From: Amyelois transitella
Lineage: Eukaryota; Arthropoda; Insecta; Lepidoptera; Pyralidae
Direction: 5' to 3'
Length of the DNA: 64,000 nucleotides
Assembly: GCF_032362555.1 (NCBI RefSeq)
Contig: NC_083514.1
Coordinates: forward strand, 3,581,001 to 3,645,000
Positions within the stretch are counted from its first letter, which is position 1. Each line of letters begins with the position of its first letter. Positions 1 through 9,705 of this stretch are shown piece by piece. The notes below the pieces were generated by a model. It saw only the letters and a list, made by a program, of their open reading frames with translations. It ran no database searches and had not been told where the DNA came from. The position numbers and the translations under genes are program-made.

Positions 1-221
1 ATATATGTCTAATTATATTATCATAATATAATAACATATGTTCAAATTATTATATTTTTTGTACCTGATTCATTCAACATTGACAAAGAATCTACACCCA
101 TGACGTTGATGATGAAATACCTAAACAGAATATCAGACAAGGAATCATTTGTGTTTATCGAAAGTTTTAAAATAGGTACCTTATCTCGCAATTATGGATG
201 ATATAAAGATGATAATGATTT

Positions 222-595
222 GAGCGTCAGTGGGCAAATCGGTAAGGTGCGGTTAAAATGCTTGATGCGAATAAAAGGCACAGGTTCAAATCCCACCTCA
301 GTCATGTACCAATGACTAAGTTATGTACCTTAGATTGATTACTAACCGTTGCTCTTACGGTGAGGGAAAACATTGTGAGGAAACCTGCACATTCAGGCAA
401 CTGGATGTGTAACCATGATCGATCCCCTACGTATTAGGTTTAACTGCAAAGGTTGCGAAGATCAGATGTCGTGTCGCTTCGTGTAAAAACCTGACTCACT
501 CCAATCCAGGATGCATGGTCAAAGTCATACCCCGGGCCTCTCCAGAGTGGTGAGGATGCAACCGGGATAAAAGCCAGGAGGAAGAAGGAGAGAAC
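222..595 (+). repeat. tRNA-derived SINE (element A), near full length
   Basis: The head looks tRNA-like: an A-box-like stretch near 222-240 and a perfect RNA polymerase III B box, GGTTCAAATCC, at 283-293. The body holds a conserved stretch (TGAGGGAAAACATTGTGAGG, then AAACCTGCACATTCAGGCAA) that recurs at 5520-5770. The 3' part (about 510-590) recurs inverted at 19548-19612 and 49275-49330. It lies in the Tom1 intron upstream of the first visible exon. It is not a functional tRNA because no anticodon arm or acceptor pairing follows. Confidence 0.75.
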
Positions 596-831
596 ACTAA
601 TATATAAATATAAAAAACATTAATGAACAGTAAGGTAAGAGTGAATAGGCACTGTTCGAGCTTGCGAGCACCACATTCCTCATCTTGCTTACCACCAGGC
701 AGATTAAGGTCAAGCGCACTCAAATCTAAAATAAAAAAACTTTTTATATTCTTTCTATCATTTGTTTTATTTTAAGAAAAGTCAGCATTATAATAGGTAT
801 TGATATAAATTAATTGATATTTCCTTTTCAG

Positions 832-3800
832 GGTGTAGTGCAGGTGTACAATGAACTGAAGACCAAGGGTGTGGAGTTCCCAATGACCGACTTGGATGCC
901 ATGGCCCCAATATTCACACCACAACGGGTAAGTTTTTGTTTAGATTTTGGAGCAAATGTGACTTTTATTATTAAAAAAATATCTTCCTGAGACACGAACG
1001 AGGGCTACCTGGGAACTTGATATAGGATTGCATCACACATGCATACATATTATCACGCCTATATCCCTTGCGGGGTAGGCATCAAAGAAGCGAATCATTA
1101 ATGTATATGCATTAATCCATACATACATATGGTCACGTCTATATACCTTGTGGGGTAGACAGAGCCAACAGTCTTGGAAAGACTGATAGGCCACGTTCAG
1201 CTATTTTTCTTAATGATAGAATTGAGATTAAAATAGTGACAGGTTGCTAGCCCATCGCCTAAAAAGAGAATCCCAAGTTTGTGAGCCTATCCCTTTGCCC
1301 TATGCATTAATGTATATGTATAAATAATATTATAATTACTGCATAAAAGTATCACATTAACCGTAACCGCATGTGGTTAGGTTACTTTATATTGAACCTC
1401 GATATCCTTGTTATTATTAACAATAGCTGAAATGCGTGAGGTCGCTTTCTTAAAAAAATATATCACGATGGTTTTTGCTTACATATTCCATTCCATCTAT
1501 ATTATGTGTTCGGCAGGTTTGAATCAACCATGATTATTTTTTTTTATATAAAAGCAAGCAACAGTTCTCGCGTGTTGCGAGTACGAACAAAAATACAGAC
1601 AGATAGGTATTGTAAAAATTGTTGCTCTTTTTTGTAATATGTTTTAAGTACCTATATAGGTCAGTTACAATTTTGTTGTATGTATGTAGGTATATACGAA
1701 AATGGATTATAGTTAAAAAGTCTAGTTTTTTTTTATCAATTCCGCATTGTATTTCAGAGCGTGCCGGATGGCGTGGACGGCCCCGCGGCGGGCTCCCCGC
1801 AGCGACCGCCGCCCGGCGAGCCGCCGCGCCCCGCACAGGAACAGGTGTCGGGAACGGTGTGTTTTATTGCAATCTGTGTTTTTTTTTTTATAATTACCGG
1901 TAGAGTAGTAAATTTAAAAAAAAATTAAAAAGATTTAAATTAAAAAATTATTAATTTGCAATTTATTTTAAATTTTTTTCTTTATTTATTTTTGCTAATT
2001 TTTTTACTTCTCTTTTTGTAAATATAGATTGACACCTTGTTGTAAAATATCGTTAAAGGCGACTAAGGGAATGGCTAATAAACTTGAGATTCTGTCACTA
2101 TCTGTGTCTTTGAATCTCAATTCTATCATTAAATCGTATACTTGGACGTGGTCTTTCAGTTCAAGTCTGTTCGATCTATCTAGGACGTGATAAATGTCTC
2201 AAAAGGTTTAAATTTTTTTAATATTAGTGTTAAAAATTTGTGATCATTAATGTAGAACAGAACATAATTTCTTCATAGTGCTTGACAAATCATATCACCA
2301 CGTTATAACTGACAATTATTGAATCGATTTTGATCGCTTAAAAATGCAATGTAAAGTTTTATCCTTATGCTGCAAACATTGATGCTAAAATTTATAATAT
2401 TTTTGAAATAAAAGGTGAATGATATACAATATATACAAATAAACGTTATTATTTTTTAAACGATTTTAAATTTTAAAATTTTTAATTATTTTATTAGTTC
2501 GATAAAATTTTCTTAGGATATTACCCAAATCGATTATTGTAATTAGTCTAAACGAGCTGTCAGAATTAAAATAAATGATCGGACAGGATATGACAAATTG
2601 ATTTTTTTTTCCCGCAGGTGACGCTATCCGAGAGTCAAACAAGCAAACTCCGAGCGGACCTCGGCGTCGTGGAGGGCAACATGTCCGTGATGAACGACAT
2701 GCTGAACGAACTCACCGCTCAGCCGCCCGCGCAGCATCACCAGAGCGACATCGAGCTGCTCAACGTGAGTAATATATAGCATTTACTTTATTTATTTCAT
2801 TAGTTCAGCGTCGTGGAGGGCAACATGTCCGTGATGAACGACATGCTGAACGAACTCACCGCTCAGCCGCCCGCGCAGCATCACCAGAGCGACATCGAGC
2901 TGCTCAACGTGAGTAATATATAGCATTTACTTTATTTATTTCATTAGTTCAGCGTCGTGGAGGGCAACATGTCCGTGATGAACGACATGCTGAACGAACT
3001 CACCGCTCAGCCGCCCGCGCAGCATCACCAGAGCGACATCGAGCTGCTCAACGTGAGTAATATATAGCATTTACTTTATTTATTTCATTAGTTTAGCGTC
3101 GTGGAGGGCAACATGTCCGTGATGAACGACATGCTGAACGAACTCACCGCTCAGCCGCCCGCGCAGCATCACCAGAGCGACATCGAGCTGCTCAACGTGA
3201 GTAATATATAGCATTTACTTTATTTATTTCATTAGTTTAGCGTCGTGGAGGGCAACATGTCCGTGATGAACGACATGCTGAACGAACTCACCGCTCAGCC
3301 GCCCGCGCAACATCACCAGAGCGACATCGAGCTGCTCAACGTGAGTAATATATAGCATTTACTTTATTTATTTCATTAGTTTAGCGTCGTGGAGAGCAAC
3401 ATGTCCGTGATGAACGACATGCTGAACGAACTCACCGCTCAGCCGCACGCGCAGCATCACCAGAGCGACATCGAGCTGCTCAACGTGAGTAATATGTAGC
3501 ATTTACTTTATTTATTTCATTAGTTTAGCGTCGTGGAGGGCAACATGTCCGTGATGAACGACATGCTCAACGAACTCACCGCTCAGCCGCCCGCGCAACA
3601 TCACCAGAGCGACATCGAGCTGCTCAACGTGAGTAATATGTAGCGTTTACTTTATTTATTTCATTAGTTTAGAGTATCTACTGGAGAGCAACATGTCCGT
3701 GATGAACGACATGCTCAACGAACTCACCGCTCAGCCGCCCGCGCAGCATCACCAGAGCGACATCGAGCTGCTCAACGTGAGTAATATATAGCATTTACTT

Positions 3801-6800
3801 TATTTATTTCATTAGTTTAGAGTATCTACTGGAGAGCAACATGTCCGCGATGAACGACATGCTCAACGAACTCACCGCTCAGCCGCCCGGGCAACATCGA
3901 GCAATATCGAGCAGATATATCTGATCGTGTATTTAACGCAAAATAGGCTTGCCCATGTCTATACATGTAGGAACTTATACATCGAAATAATCGTTCAAGG
4001 CGCAACAAATGAATTATGAAATATCTTGGTTGTTATAAGTGTACTTGCAATGCCATAAACTCTTATACTAACTACCTATATATTATTGTAAAATATTTGT
4101 TTTTTAATTGCCGTGTGGTTCCCGGCACCAATTCAAAAAAGAAAAGGACCACTCCATCTCTTTCCCATGGATGTCGTAAAAGGCGACTATTAGGATAGGC
4201 TTATAAACTTGGGATTCTTCTTTTAGGCGATGGGCTAGCAACCTGTCACTATTTGAATCTCAATTCTATCATTAAGCCAAATAGCTGAACGTGGCCACAT
4301 TTAGTCTTCAAGACTGTTGGCTCTGTCTACCCCGCATGGGACATGGACGTGACCATATGTATGTATGTATGTTGTTTTTTAATTTGTCATATATATATCT
4401 ATTTATGTGCAACAAAGAGTTAACAAACATGCGCGTGCGCAGGAGCTGGCGGACACGCTGCGCGCCATGCAGGGCCGCGTGGCGGAGCTGGTGGCGCGGC
4501 TGGCGGGCGGCGCGCCGCTCACGGCCGCGCTGCTGCACGCCAACGACCGCCTCAACAACCTGCTGCTGCGCCACGCGCGCCTGCTCAGCAACAGGTCACT
4601 GTGTGCGACACTAGCTGCGCGTGCGACTTCGTCCGCGTGGAATTATTATTTTAAGCATCATTTTCCCCGTTTTTTTTTTTTCACATACATAGGTACATAT
4701 AATCACGTCTATATCCCTTGCGGGGTAGACAGAGCCAACGGTCTTGGAAAGACTGACAGGCGACATTCAGCTGTTTGGTTTTATGATGGAATTGAGATTC
4801 AAATAGTGGCAGGTTGCTCTAGCCCATCGCCTCAAAGAAGAATCCCAAGTTTAGAAGCCTATCCCTTAATCGCCTTTTACGACATCCATGGGAACTAGAT
4901 GGAGTGGTCCTATTCTTTTTTTTTATTGGTGCCGAGAACCACACGACACCGGCGACGGCAATTTTTTTCACGTTTTCCATTATTGCTTTGCTTCTTATAG
5001 TTGTAGAATTTTCACGCATTATTAAATTAAAATCAATCTACACGTACCTTTACAAATATCCCTGATGGAAACCGAAGCAACCCTAACAGCATCCTGAACG
5101 CATTGTTATACTGACTTTGAAGTATGTTGTTAGCTTTCTGAGTATGCTAAAATGTATGTTAAATCTATACTAATATTATAAAGCTGATGAGTTTGTTTGT
5201 TTGAACGCGCTAATCTCAGGAACTACTAGTTCGAATTGAAAAATTCTTTTTGCGTTGAATATACGATTTATTGTGGAAGGCTTTAGGCTTTAAGGAGCAA
5301 AGAAATAATGGAATATGTGAAAAAATACGGGGAAATTATTCATCCTTGAGGGCTTCAATGATGCTCAATATAACTATTCCACACGGATAAGTCACGGGTA
5401 CAGCTAGTGTTTTATATTTGTAATTTAGGTACTCCTTTAGTGAATAATAAAGCATTAACTTACTTACAATGTAACTAAAAATTACATTCAGTTTTACAAA
5501 ATTAAGAAAGGAAAATGCCACCTCGGCCATGTACCAATGACTATTTTAAAAGTTTTGTACATTAGTTTGTATACTAACCGTTGCTCTAGCGGTGAGGGAA
5601 AACATCGTGAGGAAACCTGCACATTCAGGCAACTGAATGTGTAATTATGATCGATCCAATACGGGTTAGGTTTACCTGCAAAGGTTGCGGAGGTCAGATG
5701 GGAGTCGCTTCGTGTAAAAACCTGACTCACCTAATCCAGTATCCATTGTCAAAAAGGCATTACCCAGGGTGAGAGAGACCATTTAACTCTTTATTTTTCT
5801 TTATTGTGCCGTGTGGTTCCCGGCACCAGTACAAAAAAGAATAGGACCACTCGCATCTCTTTCCTATGGATGTCGTAAAAGGCGACTAAGGGATAGGCTT
5901 ACAAACTTGGGATTCTTCTTTGAGGCGATGGGCTAGCAACCTGTCACTATTTGAATCTCAATTCTATCATTAAGCCAAATAGCTGAGCGTGGCCTATTAG
6001 TCTTTTCAAGCCTGTTGGCTCTGTCTACCCCACAAGGGATATAGACGTGACCATATGTATGTATGTTTTTCAGAAATGCAGCAACTGGTGCCACTCCGTC
6101 CGCCATTTTGGGCGCCGCTATGGGAGTCCCGGGCACTACAGAATCACGTGAGTTTCATTAAATTTACACAGCAGCTGATGGGCATCGGTACGAATCCCAA
6201 AAAAAAAATTATAAATGCGAAAGTAAGTTTATTTGTTTGTCTGTTACCTCTTTACGGGTTAACTTCTGAACTAATCTTCTTGAAATATCACGTATATGTT
6301 ATTCAGATTCGGGATAAGGGTATAGGCTAACTTTCATCCACGTAAAAACTATAGTTCCCGTAGGTTTTGTGAAAAACGTGTACTCTTTTACGGCGCTTTA
6401 TTCGTCACCTTTTGTAAATTAAATTAAATGCGCTAAATTTACGCAGGACAAGCTGCGGGTAAATTTTAAATATATATTATTTTGCTTCATTTTTATTTAA
6501 CTACTAGCTGTGCCCGCGACTTCGTCCGCGTGGAATTGTTATTTTGGGCATCATTGAAGCCCTCAAGGATGAATAATTTTCCCCGTTTTTTTTCACATAC
6601 ATATTCCATTATTTCTTTGCTTCTTATAGTTGCAGCGTGATGTTATATAGCCTAAAGCCTTCCTCGATAAACGGTCTATTCAACGCAAAAATATATATTT
6701 TTCAATTCGAACTAGTTCCTGAGATTAGCGCGTTCAAACAAACAAACAAACAAACTCTATATTAGTATAGATAACTTGTGGGAATATCATTTTTTTAATT

Positions 6801-9705
6801 TTCACATGCGACTCTATTGTGTTATGTTCAATAATGAAATAGGCCACAAAACATGCTCCTTTGTTCCCGTTACAAATATAACTACTTAAAAACATTATTG
6901 CATTGTTTGTTCCCAGCAAAGAAGACTGACGACGACGCCCTGATTGATCTCAGCGATGATGTACCCGACATTACCAAATTAAGTGAGTTCCTATTTTGTC
7001 ATTAAAATTACATTAAACTTTATTTTAGTATATTTAAGGTCTATAGTTTATTGTTTATCAAGTATATTTTTTACAAACTAGAATAAAGTACTAGAATGCT
7101 TCCCTTTAGCATAATATTATAGAACATTATATTATTAGTCTTAGAGGCTTTCAAATTTATTAGTCACTAGCTAGAAGATCTGAAAAGTTGTCCCTGTATT
7201 TATAATTAAGTAGAGAATACCATTCTGCTAGATTAAAAAATGGCTTATAAAAAATGAAAATGGCTTATGTTCCTTCTTTTTCTATCGTCGTGGTAATCCG
7301 GAGTGTTGAAAAGTATAGGCTTTTGTGACAATAATCTTTTTATTATATCTCATTTTTGTAGCTGTGAAAGACTCCCAGCCGGACAAATCCCCGGGCGGCA
7401 GCTCCAAGGACGAGTTCGACATGTTTGCGCAGTCGCGGAACGTCAGCTACGAGACCTCCAAGACCGGGTAAGTGACGTCACTTTTGTTATACATACATAC
7501 ATACATACATAAAATCACGCCTCTTTCCCGGACGGGTAGGCAAAGACTACCTCTTTCCACTTGCCACGATCTCTGCATACTTCCTTCGCTTCATCCATAT
7601 TCATACCCGTCTACCTGACCTTTTATTACACAGCCTTATATTGCAAGGTTACCTGGACTTTTATTACCCGCAAACTCGATTTTTTATTACCCGAGTATCC
7701 GTCTTTTATTACCCGATTTCCTGTCCTGTCATTACCGGAGTGACCGGTCTTTGTGACACGATTGCCATTATTTTTATTACACGATCTTTTAATATTATTT
7801 ACCCGGTCATTTGAACCGTATTTTCGTAGAATAAGTTGTAATTTGTAATCTAATCTTGAAGGTAGAGAGACATAATTTTAATTAAATAAAAAAAAAAACC
7901 GGCGCAAATCTTGTTTTAATTTTTTTTTTTTCTGTAGCGGCAGCAGCTACGCGGACAGTATGGAGCAGCAGAGCACCGGCTTGGCTGCGGCGGCCAGCCA
8001 GCGCGCCACTCAGGCGCAACCGGTAAGTCTAACATACATACATACATATAATCACGTCTATATCCCTTGCGAGGTAGACAGGATCAACGGTCCCGAAAAG
8101 ACAGAAGGGCCACGTCGGTGGTCAGGGAAAACGTGAAAAATATATTTTTTAAAAATTAAATATTGGATTAGGCATTTGCCTATAATGTCACCTTATGGCA
8201 AGTGATGATGAAGACGAAGATGAGAATCTGAAAAACATGATTAGCCTGTGATATATATATGTGATATCCAGAGAGGTGAAAATGTGAACGTTGATTATGC
8301 TAATAAATATAATGCAAAATATAAAACATAATTGATTATACCCTACAAGTTTTGCCCGCAGCATCGCCCGCCCGTATTTAGCCAATAACAAAAAACACAG
8401 GTTTTTCACAAATCCCACTCGAAAAAGATTTTACCGGGGTGAAAGCTACCCTATGTTCTTTTCCAGACTCTTTAATTATATATACCTACGCGAAAGAAGA
8501 TTGGTTGAGATAATAACGCTTGAAGGTTATCAAACAAACAAACTTACTTTCGCATTTATTTAGTTGGGATTACATGTATTTTTTTTTTATATTATCCTTA
8601 CAACATTGATTTTGTTTATTCCGTTTAAAATACTATTTTATTACCAGTTCTGTTGACACAGTGATTATTTAATATTATCGTTTTTATATTTCATCTTCTT
8701 AGATTTATATCTAAGTAAATGTAATGTTTGTGTTGTTTTCAATATAATTTACTTCCTACAGCCTGGAATTGACGAAAGGGAAATAGATGAAATCTCCGCT
8801 TGGTTGGCGGCAGAGAAGGTGTGTTTTTTTTTGTTTTTCTTTTTTTTGCAAAGAATTTTTTACAAAATATTTACTTGTCTTCTAGTAGCAGTATTATTTA
8901 TTTATGTTTCAAATTATATAAATTGTCATCATGTCTATACTTATATATTTTTTCTATATATTTTTTTTAGTGTTCAAATATTGTTTGGTTCATAAACTTA
9001 CATTGTGGATGATCCACAATGTTATACATACTTATGATCACACATTCATGTATTCTAGTCGCACGAATATGCACTGTGTATATACGCAGCGTTTATAATA
9101 CAAACAAACATACATACCTATGTCTTATAAGAAAATCCATTCGACCATCACTGAGCTTACTTAGTCGTAAAGAAGCAATAACCCACAAAAGGTTATTAAT
9201 CTGAATAGCCTCATTATTCTGTATATCTGTCGTTATACTTACCCTTATTTATAATGGTTCATAAAAAATAAATATTCCTATGATCACTTCTTCCATTAAA
9301 TAATAAATCACATTAAATATGTACAAATATTGAAAGGTTCTAAATTCTGTATTATATGCTGAGTAATTTTTCCTAACAACTTTCTGTGTAAAGTCCGGAG
9401 AAATTCTTCGTAAAGACTTTATATTCTGAGATTGATTTCCAAGTTTGTAATCCTTTCCCTTGATGAACTTTTACACCCGGAAGAGCTACACAAATAACAC
9501 TTTATCTTACCAGGCCGCTACAGAAGCGAACGGCGCTCAAGAAAGCGTCACGAGCAGCGATTTTGACAAGTTTTTGGCTGAACGCGCGGCCGCAGCCGAA
9601 AGTCTACCTAATGCCCAAGAGAATAAGCCTCAGACTACCCCGCAGTCCACTCCGCGGCATAGGCAGATCAAGAAAGAGGAACAAGATTCAATGTTCGCGC
9701 TCTGA
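832..9705 (+). CDS. Tom1: Tom1-like endosomal sorting adaptor (5' partial)
   Basis: Exons: 832-927, 1758-1844, 2618-2764, 4443-4594, 6074-6147, 6917-6982, 7362-7467, 7938-8022, 8762-8818, 9514-9705 (stop TGA); 354 codons, all junctions GT-AG and phase-consistent. The first exon encodes the end of a VHS domain ([19 protein letters not shown], then TPQR). Exons 3-4 form the GAT domain ([36 protein letters not shown]), which in this family binds ubiquitin and Tollip. Later exons carry an acidic clathrin-box-like LIDLSDD and the Tom1 signature [10 protein letters not shown]. Tom1 proteins sort ubiquitinated cargo on early endosomes. The start and most of the VHS domain lie upstream of the window. 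HRS/STAM and GGA proteins share VHS or GAT domains, but the order and the DEFDMFAQ motif favour Tom1. The third exon is tandemly copied in the following intron (see array). Confidence 0.92.
1032..1315 (-). repeat. SINE-like element B, partial copies
   Basis: Two adjoining fragments in antisense orientation: a short 3' piece at about 1040-1085 and a longer one at about 1112-1315. Both carry the GGGGTAGACA or GGGGTAGGCA core and CATA repeats. They occupy most of the intron between the first two Tom1 exons in the window (928-1757); the rest of that intron is AT-rich with nothing recognisable. Confidence 0.7.
2035..2195 (+). repeat. Degraded element B copy
   Basis: Retains the internal blocks CGTTAAAGGCGACTAAGGGA and GAATCTCAATTCTATCATTA but has lost clear ends. 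It lies in the Tom1 intron 1845-2617, whose remainder is AT-rich and shows nothing else. Confidence 0.55.
2664..3915 (+). repeat. Nine-copy tandem array of a Tom1 GAT-domain exon
   Basis: The last 100 bp of the third Tom1 exon plus 44 bp of following intron are repeated head to tail. Copies begin near 2664, 2808, 2952, 3096, 3240, 3384, 3528, 3672 and 3820. The first seven have a 144-bp period; the last two have about 148 bp because of a small change at the unit start (GAGTATCTACTGGAG). The ninth copy decays after about 3890. Each unit keeps a donor (AACGTGAGT) and most keep an acceptor-like TTAG or TCAG before CGTCGTGGAG. Copies differ by only a few substitutions, so the expansion is recent. 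A 100-bp unit is not a multiple of three, so splicing in an extra copy at that acceptor would shift the frame. The array is most simply an intronic minisatellite built from an exon. Confidence 0.93.
4110..4371 (+). repeat. SINE-like element B, full length with target duplication
   Basis: Begins GCCGTGTGGTTCCCGGCACC and ends in an ATGT microsatellite. It is flanked by a perfect 13-bp direct repeat TTGTTTTTTAATT at 4097-4109 and 4372-4384, which defines both ends and shows retrotransposon-style insertion. It lies in the Tom1 intron about 70 bp before the exon at 4443. GGTTCCCGGCACC loosely resembles a pol III B box; no other tRNA similarity is visible. Confidence 0.88.
4609..5015 (-). repeat. 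Element C copy, split by an element B insertion
   Basis: Starts CTAGCTGCGCGTGCGACTTC, 14 bp after the Tom1 exon ending at 4594. It matches the copy at 6505-6775 through CCGCGTGGAATT, TTTTCCCCG and CACATACAT, is interrupted at about 4685-4961, and resumes with CCATTATTGCTTTGCTTCTT. The family is probably a nonautonomous lepidopteran element (Helitron-like or similar); I cannot name it. Confidence 0.65.
4685..4961 (-). repeat. Element B inserted into element C
   Basis: An antisense copy of element B (core to about 4947) plus roughly 14 bp of extra sequence at its 5' end. The 10-bp direct repeat TTTTTTTCAC at 4675-4684 and 4962-4971 marks the target site inside element C. With the plus-oriented copy at 4110-4371 it brackets the Tom1 exon 4443-4594 as an inverted pair. 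Confidence 0.8.
5165..5412 (+). repeat. Element C copy
   Basis: Plus-oriented copy running from CTAATATTATAAAGC through TTTGAACGCGCTAATCTCAG to CACGGGTACAGCTAGT. It is inverted relative to the copies at 4609 and 6505. It lies in the Tom1 intron 4595-6073. Confidence 0.65.
5517..5780 (+). repeat. Element A SINE, 5'-truncated
   Basis: Matches 297-540 of the first copy (CATGTACCAATGACT, GTGAGGAAACCTGCACATTC, GGTTTACCTGCAAAGGTTGC). It lacks the tRNA-like head with the A and B boxes, as expected of a truncated retrotransposed copy. Confidence 0.7.
5808..6066 (+). repeat. Element B abutting a Tom1 splice acceptor
   Basis: A full-length copy from GCCGTGTGG to the ATGT tail, ending only about 7 bp before the AG that precedes the Tom1 exon at 6074. 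The branch point of this intron must therefore lie in or upstream of the insertion. Confidence 0.85.
6200..6480 (+). repeat. Interspersed repeat of the AAATGCGAAAGTAAGTTT class
   Basis: Starts near ATAAATGCGAAAGTAAGTTT and ends near ACGCAGGACAAGCTGCGGGT. Related or convergent pieces occur at about 8345-8570, 17330-17370, 19995-20290, 42380-42560 and 48030-48245, all with GAAAGTGAG- or ATTTATAAT-like ends and a CGGGC-rich end. The family is not named here. Confidence 0.5.
6505..6775 (-). repeat. Element C copy, uninterrupted
   Basis: Runs from ACTAGCTGTGCCCGCGACTT to AACTCTATATTAGTATAG on the plus strand. It is the reference for the interrupted copy at 4609-5015, and is inverted relative to 5165-5412. 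It lies in the Tom1 intron 6148-6916. Confidence 0.7.
7486..7612 (-). repeat. LINE 3'-end fragment
   Basis: CATA repeats followed by AAAATCACGCCTCTTTCCC and CACTTGCCACGATCTCTGCA. It matches the coding 3' end of the LINE fragment at 28916-29320. It lies in the Tom1 intron 7468-7937. Confidence 0.6.
7617..7812 (+). repeat. Degenerate tandem motif TTTTATTACCCG
   Basis: Variants of TTTTATTACCCG recur near 7619, 7657, 7681, 7703, 7728, 7773 and 7795 with unequal spacing of about 20-45 bp. It looks like an old, diverged minisatellite between the Tom1 exons at 7362 and 7938. No coding meaning is apparent. Confidence 0.5.
8032..8115 (-). repeat. Element B fragment
   Basis: CATACATACATATAATCACG followed by a diverged GAGGTAGACAGGATCAACGG; only the 3' third of the element. 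It starts about 10 bp after the Tom1 donor at 8023. The rest of the intron 8023-8761 holds the weak repeat at about 8345-8570 and AT-rich sequence. Confidence 0.6.
8819..9513. other. Last Tom1 intron
   Basis: Very AT-rich with poly-T runs and short CATA repeats near 9027 and 9103. No gene or dated repeat is supported. Confidence 0.5.

Noticed and set aside
283-293. Perfect B box suggesting a tRNA gene
   Set aside because: No complete cloverleaf follows; the sequence continues into a repeated SINE body found elsewhere in the window.
1534-1903. Overlapping open frames on both strands
   Set aside because: They are shadows of the Tom1 exon 1758-1844 extended into AT-rich intron.
2664-3915. Regular direct repeats that could suggest a CRISPR-like array
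   Set aside because: Units are contiguous copies of a host exon and intron with no unique spacers, in an animal gene.
4291-4898. Several open frames with Arg- and Cys-rich proteins
   Set aside because: Shadows and read-through of the Tom1 exon 4443-4594 and of element B; peptides such as [10 protein letters not shown] recur with every element B copy.
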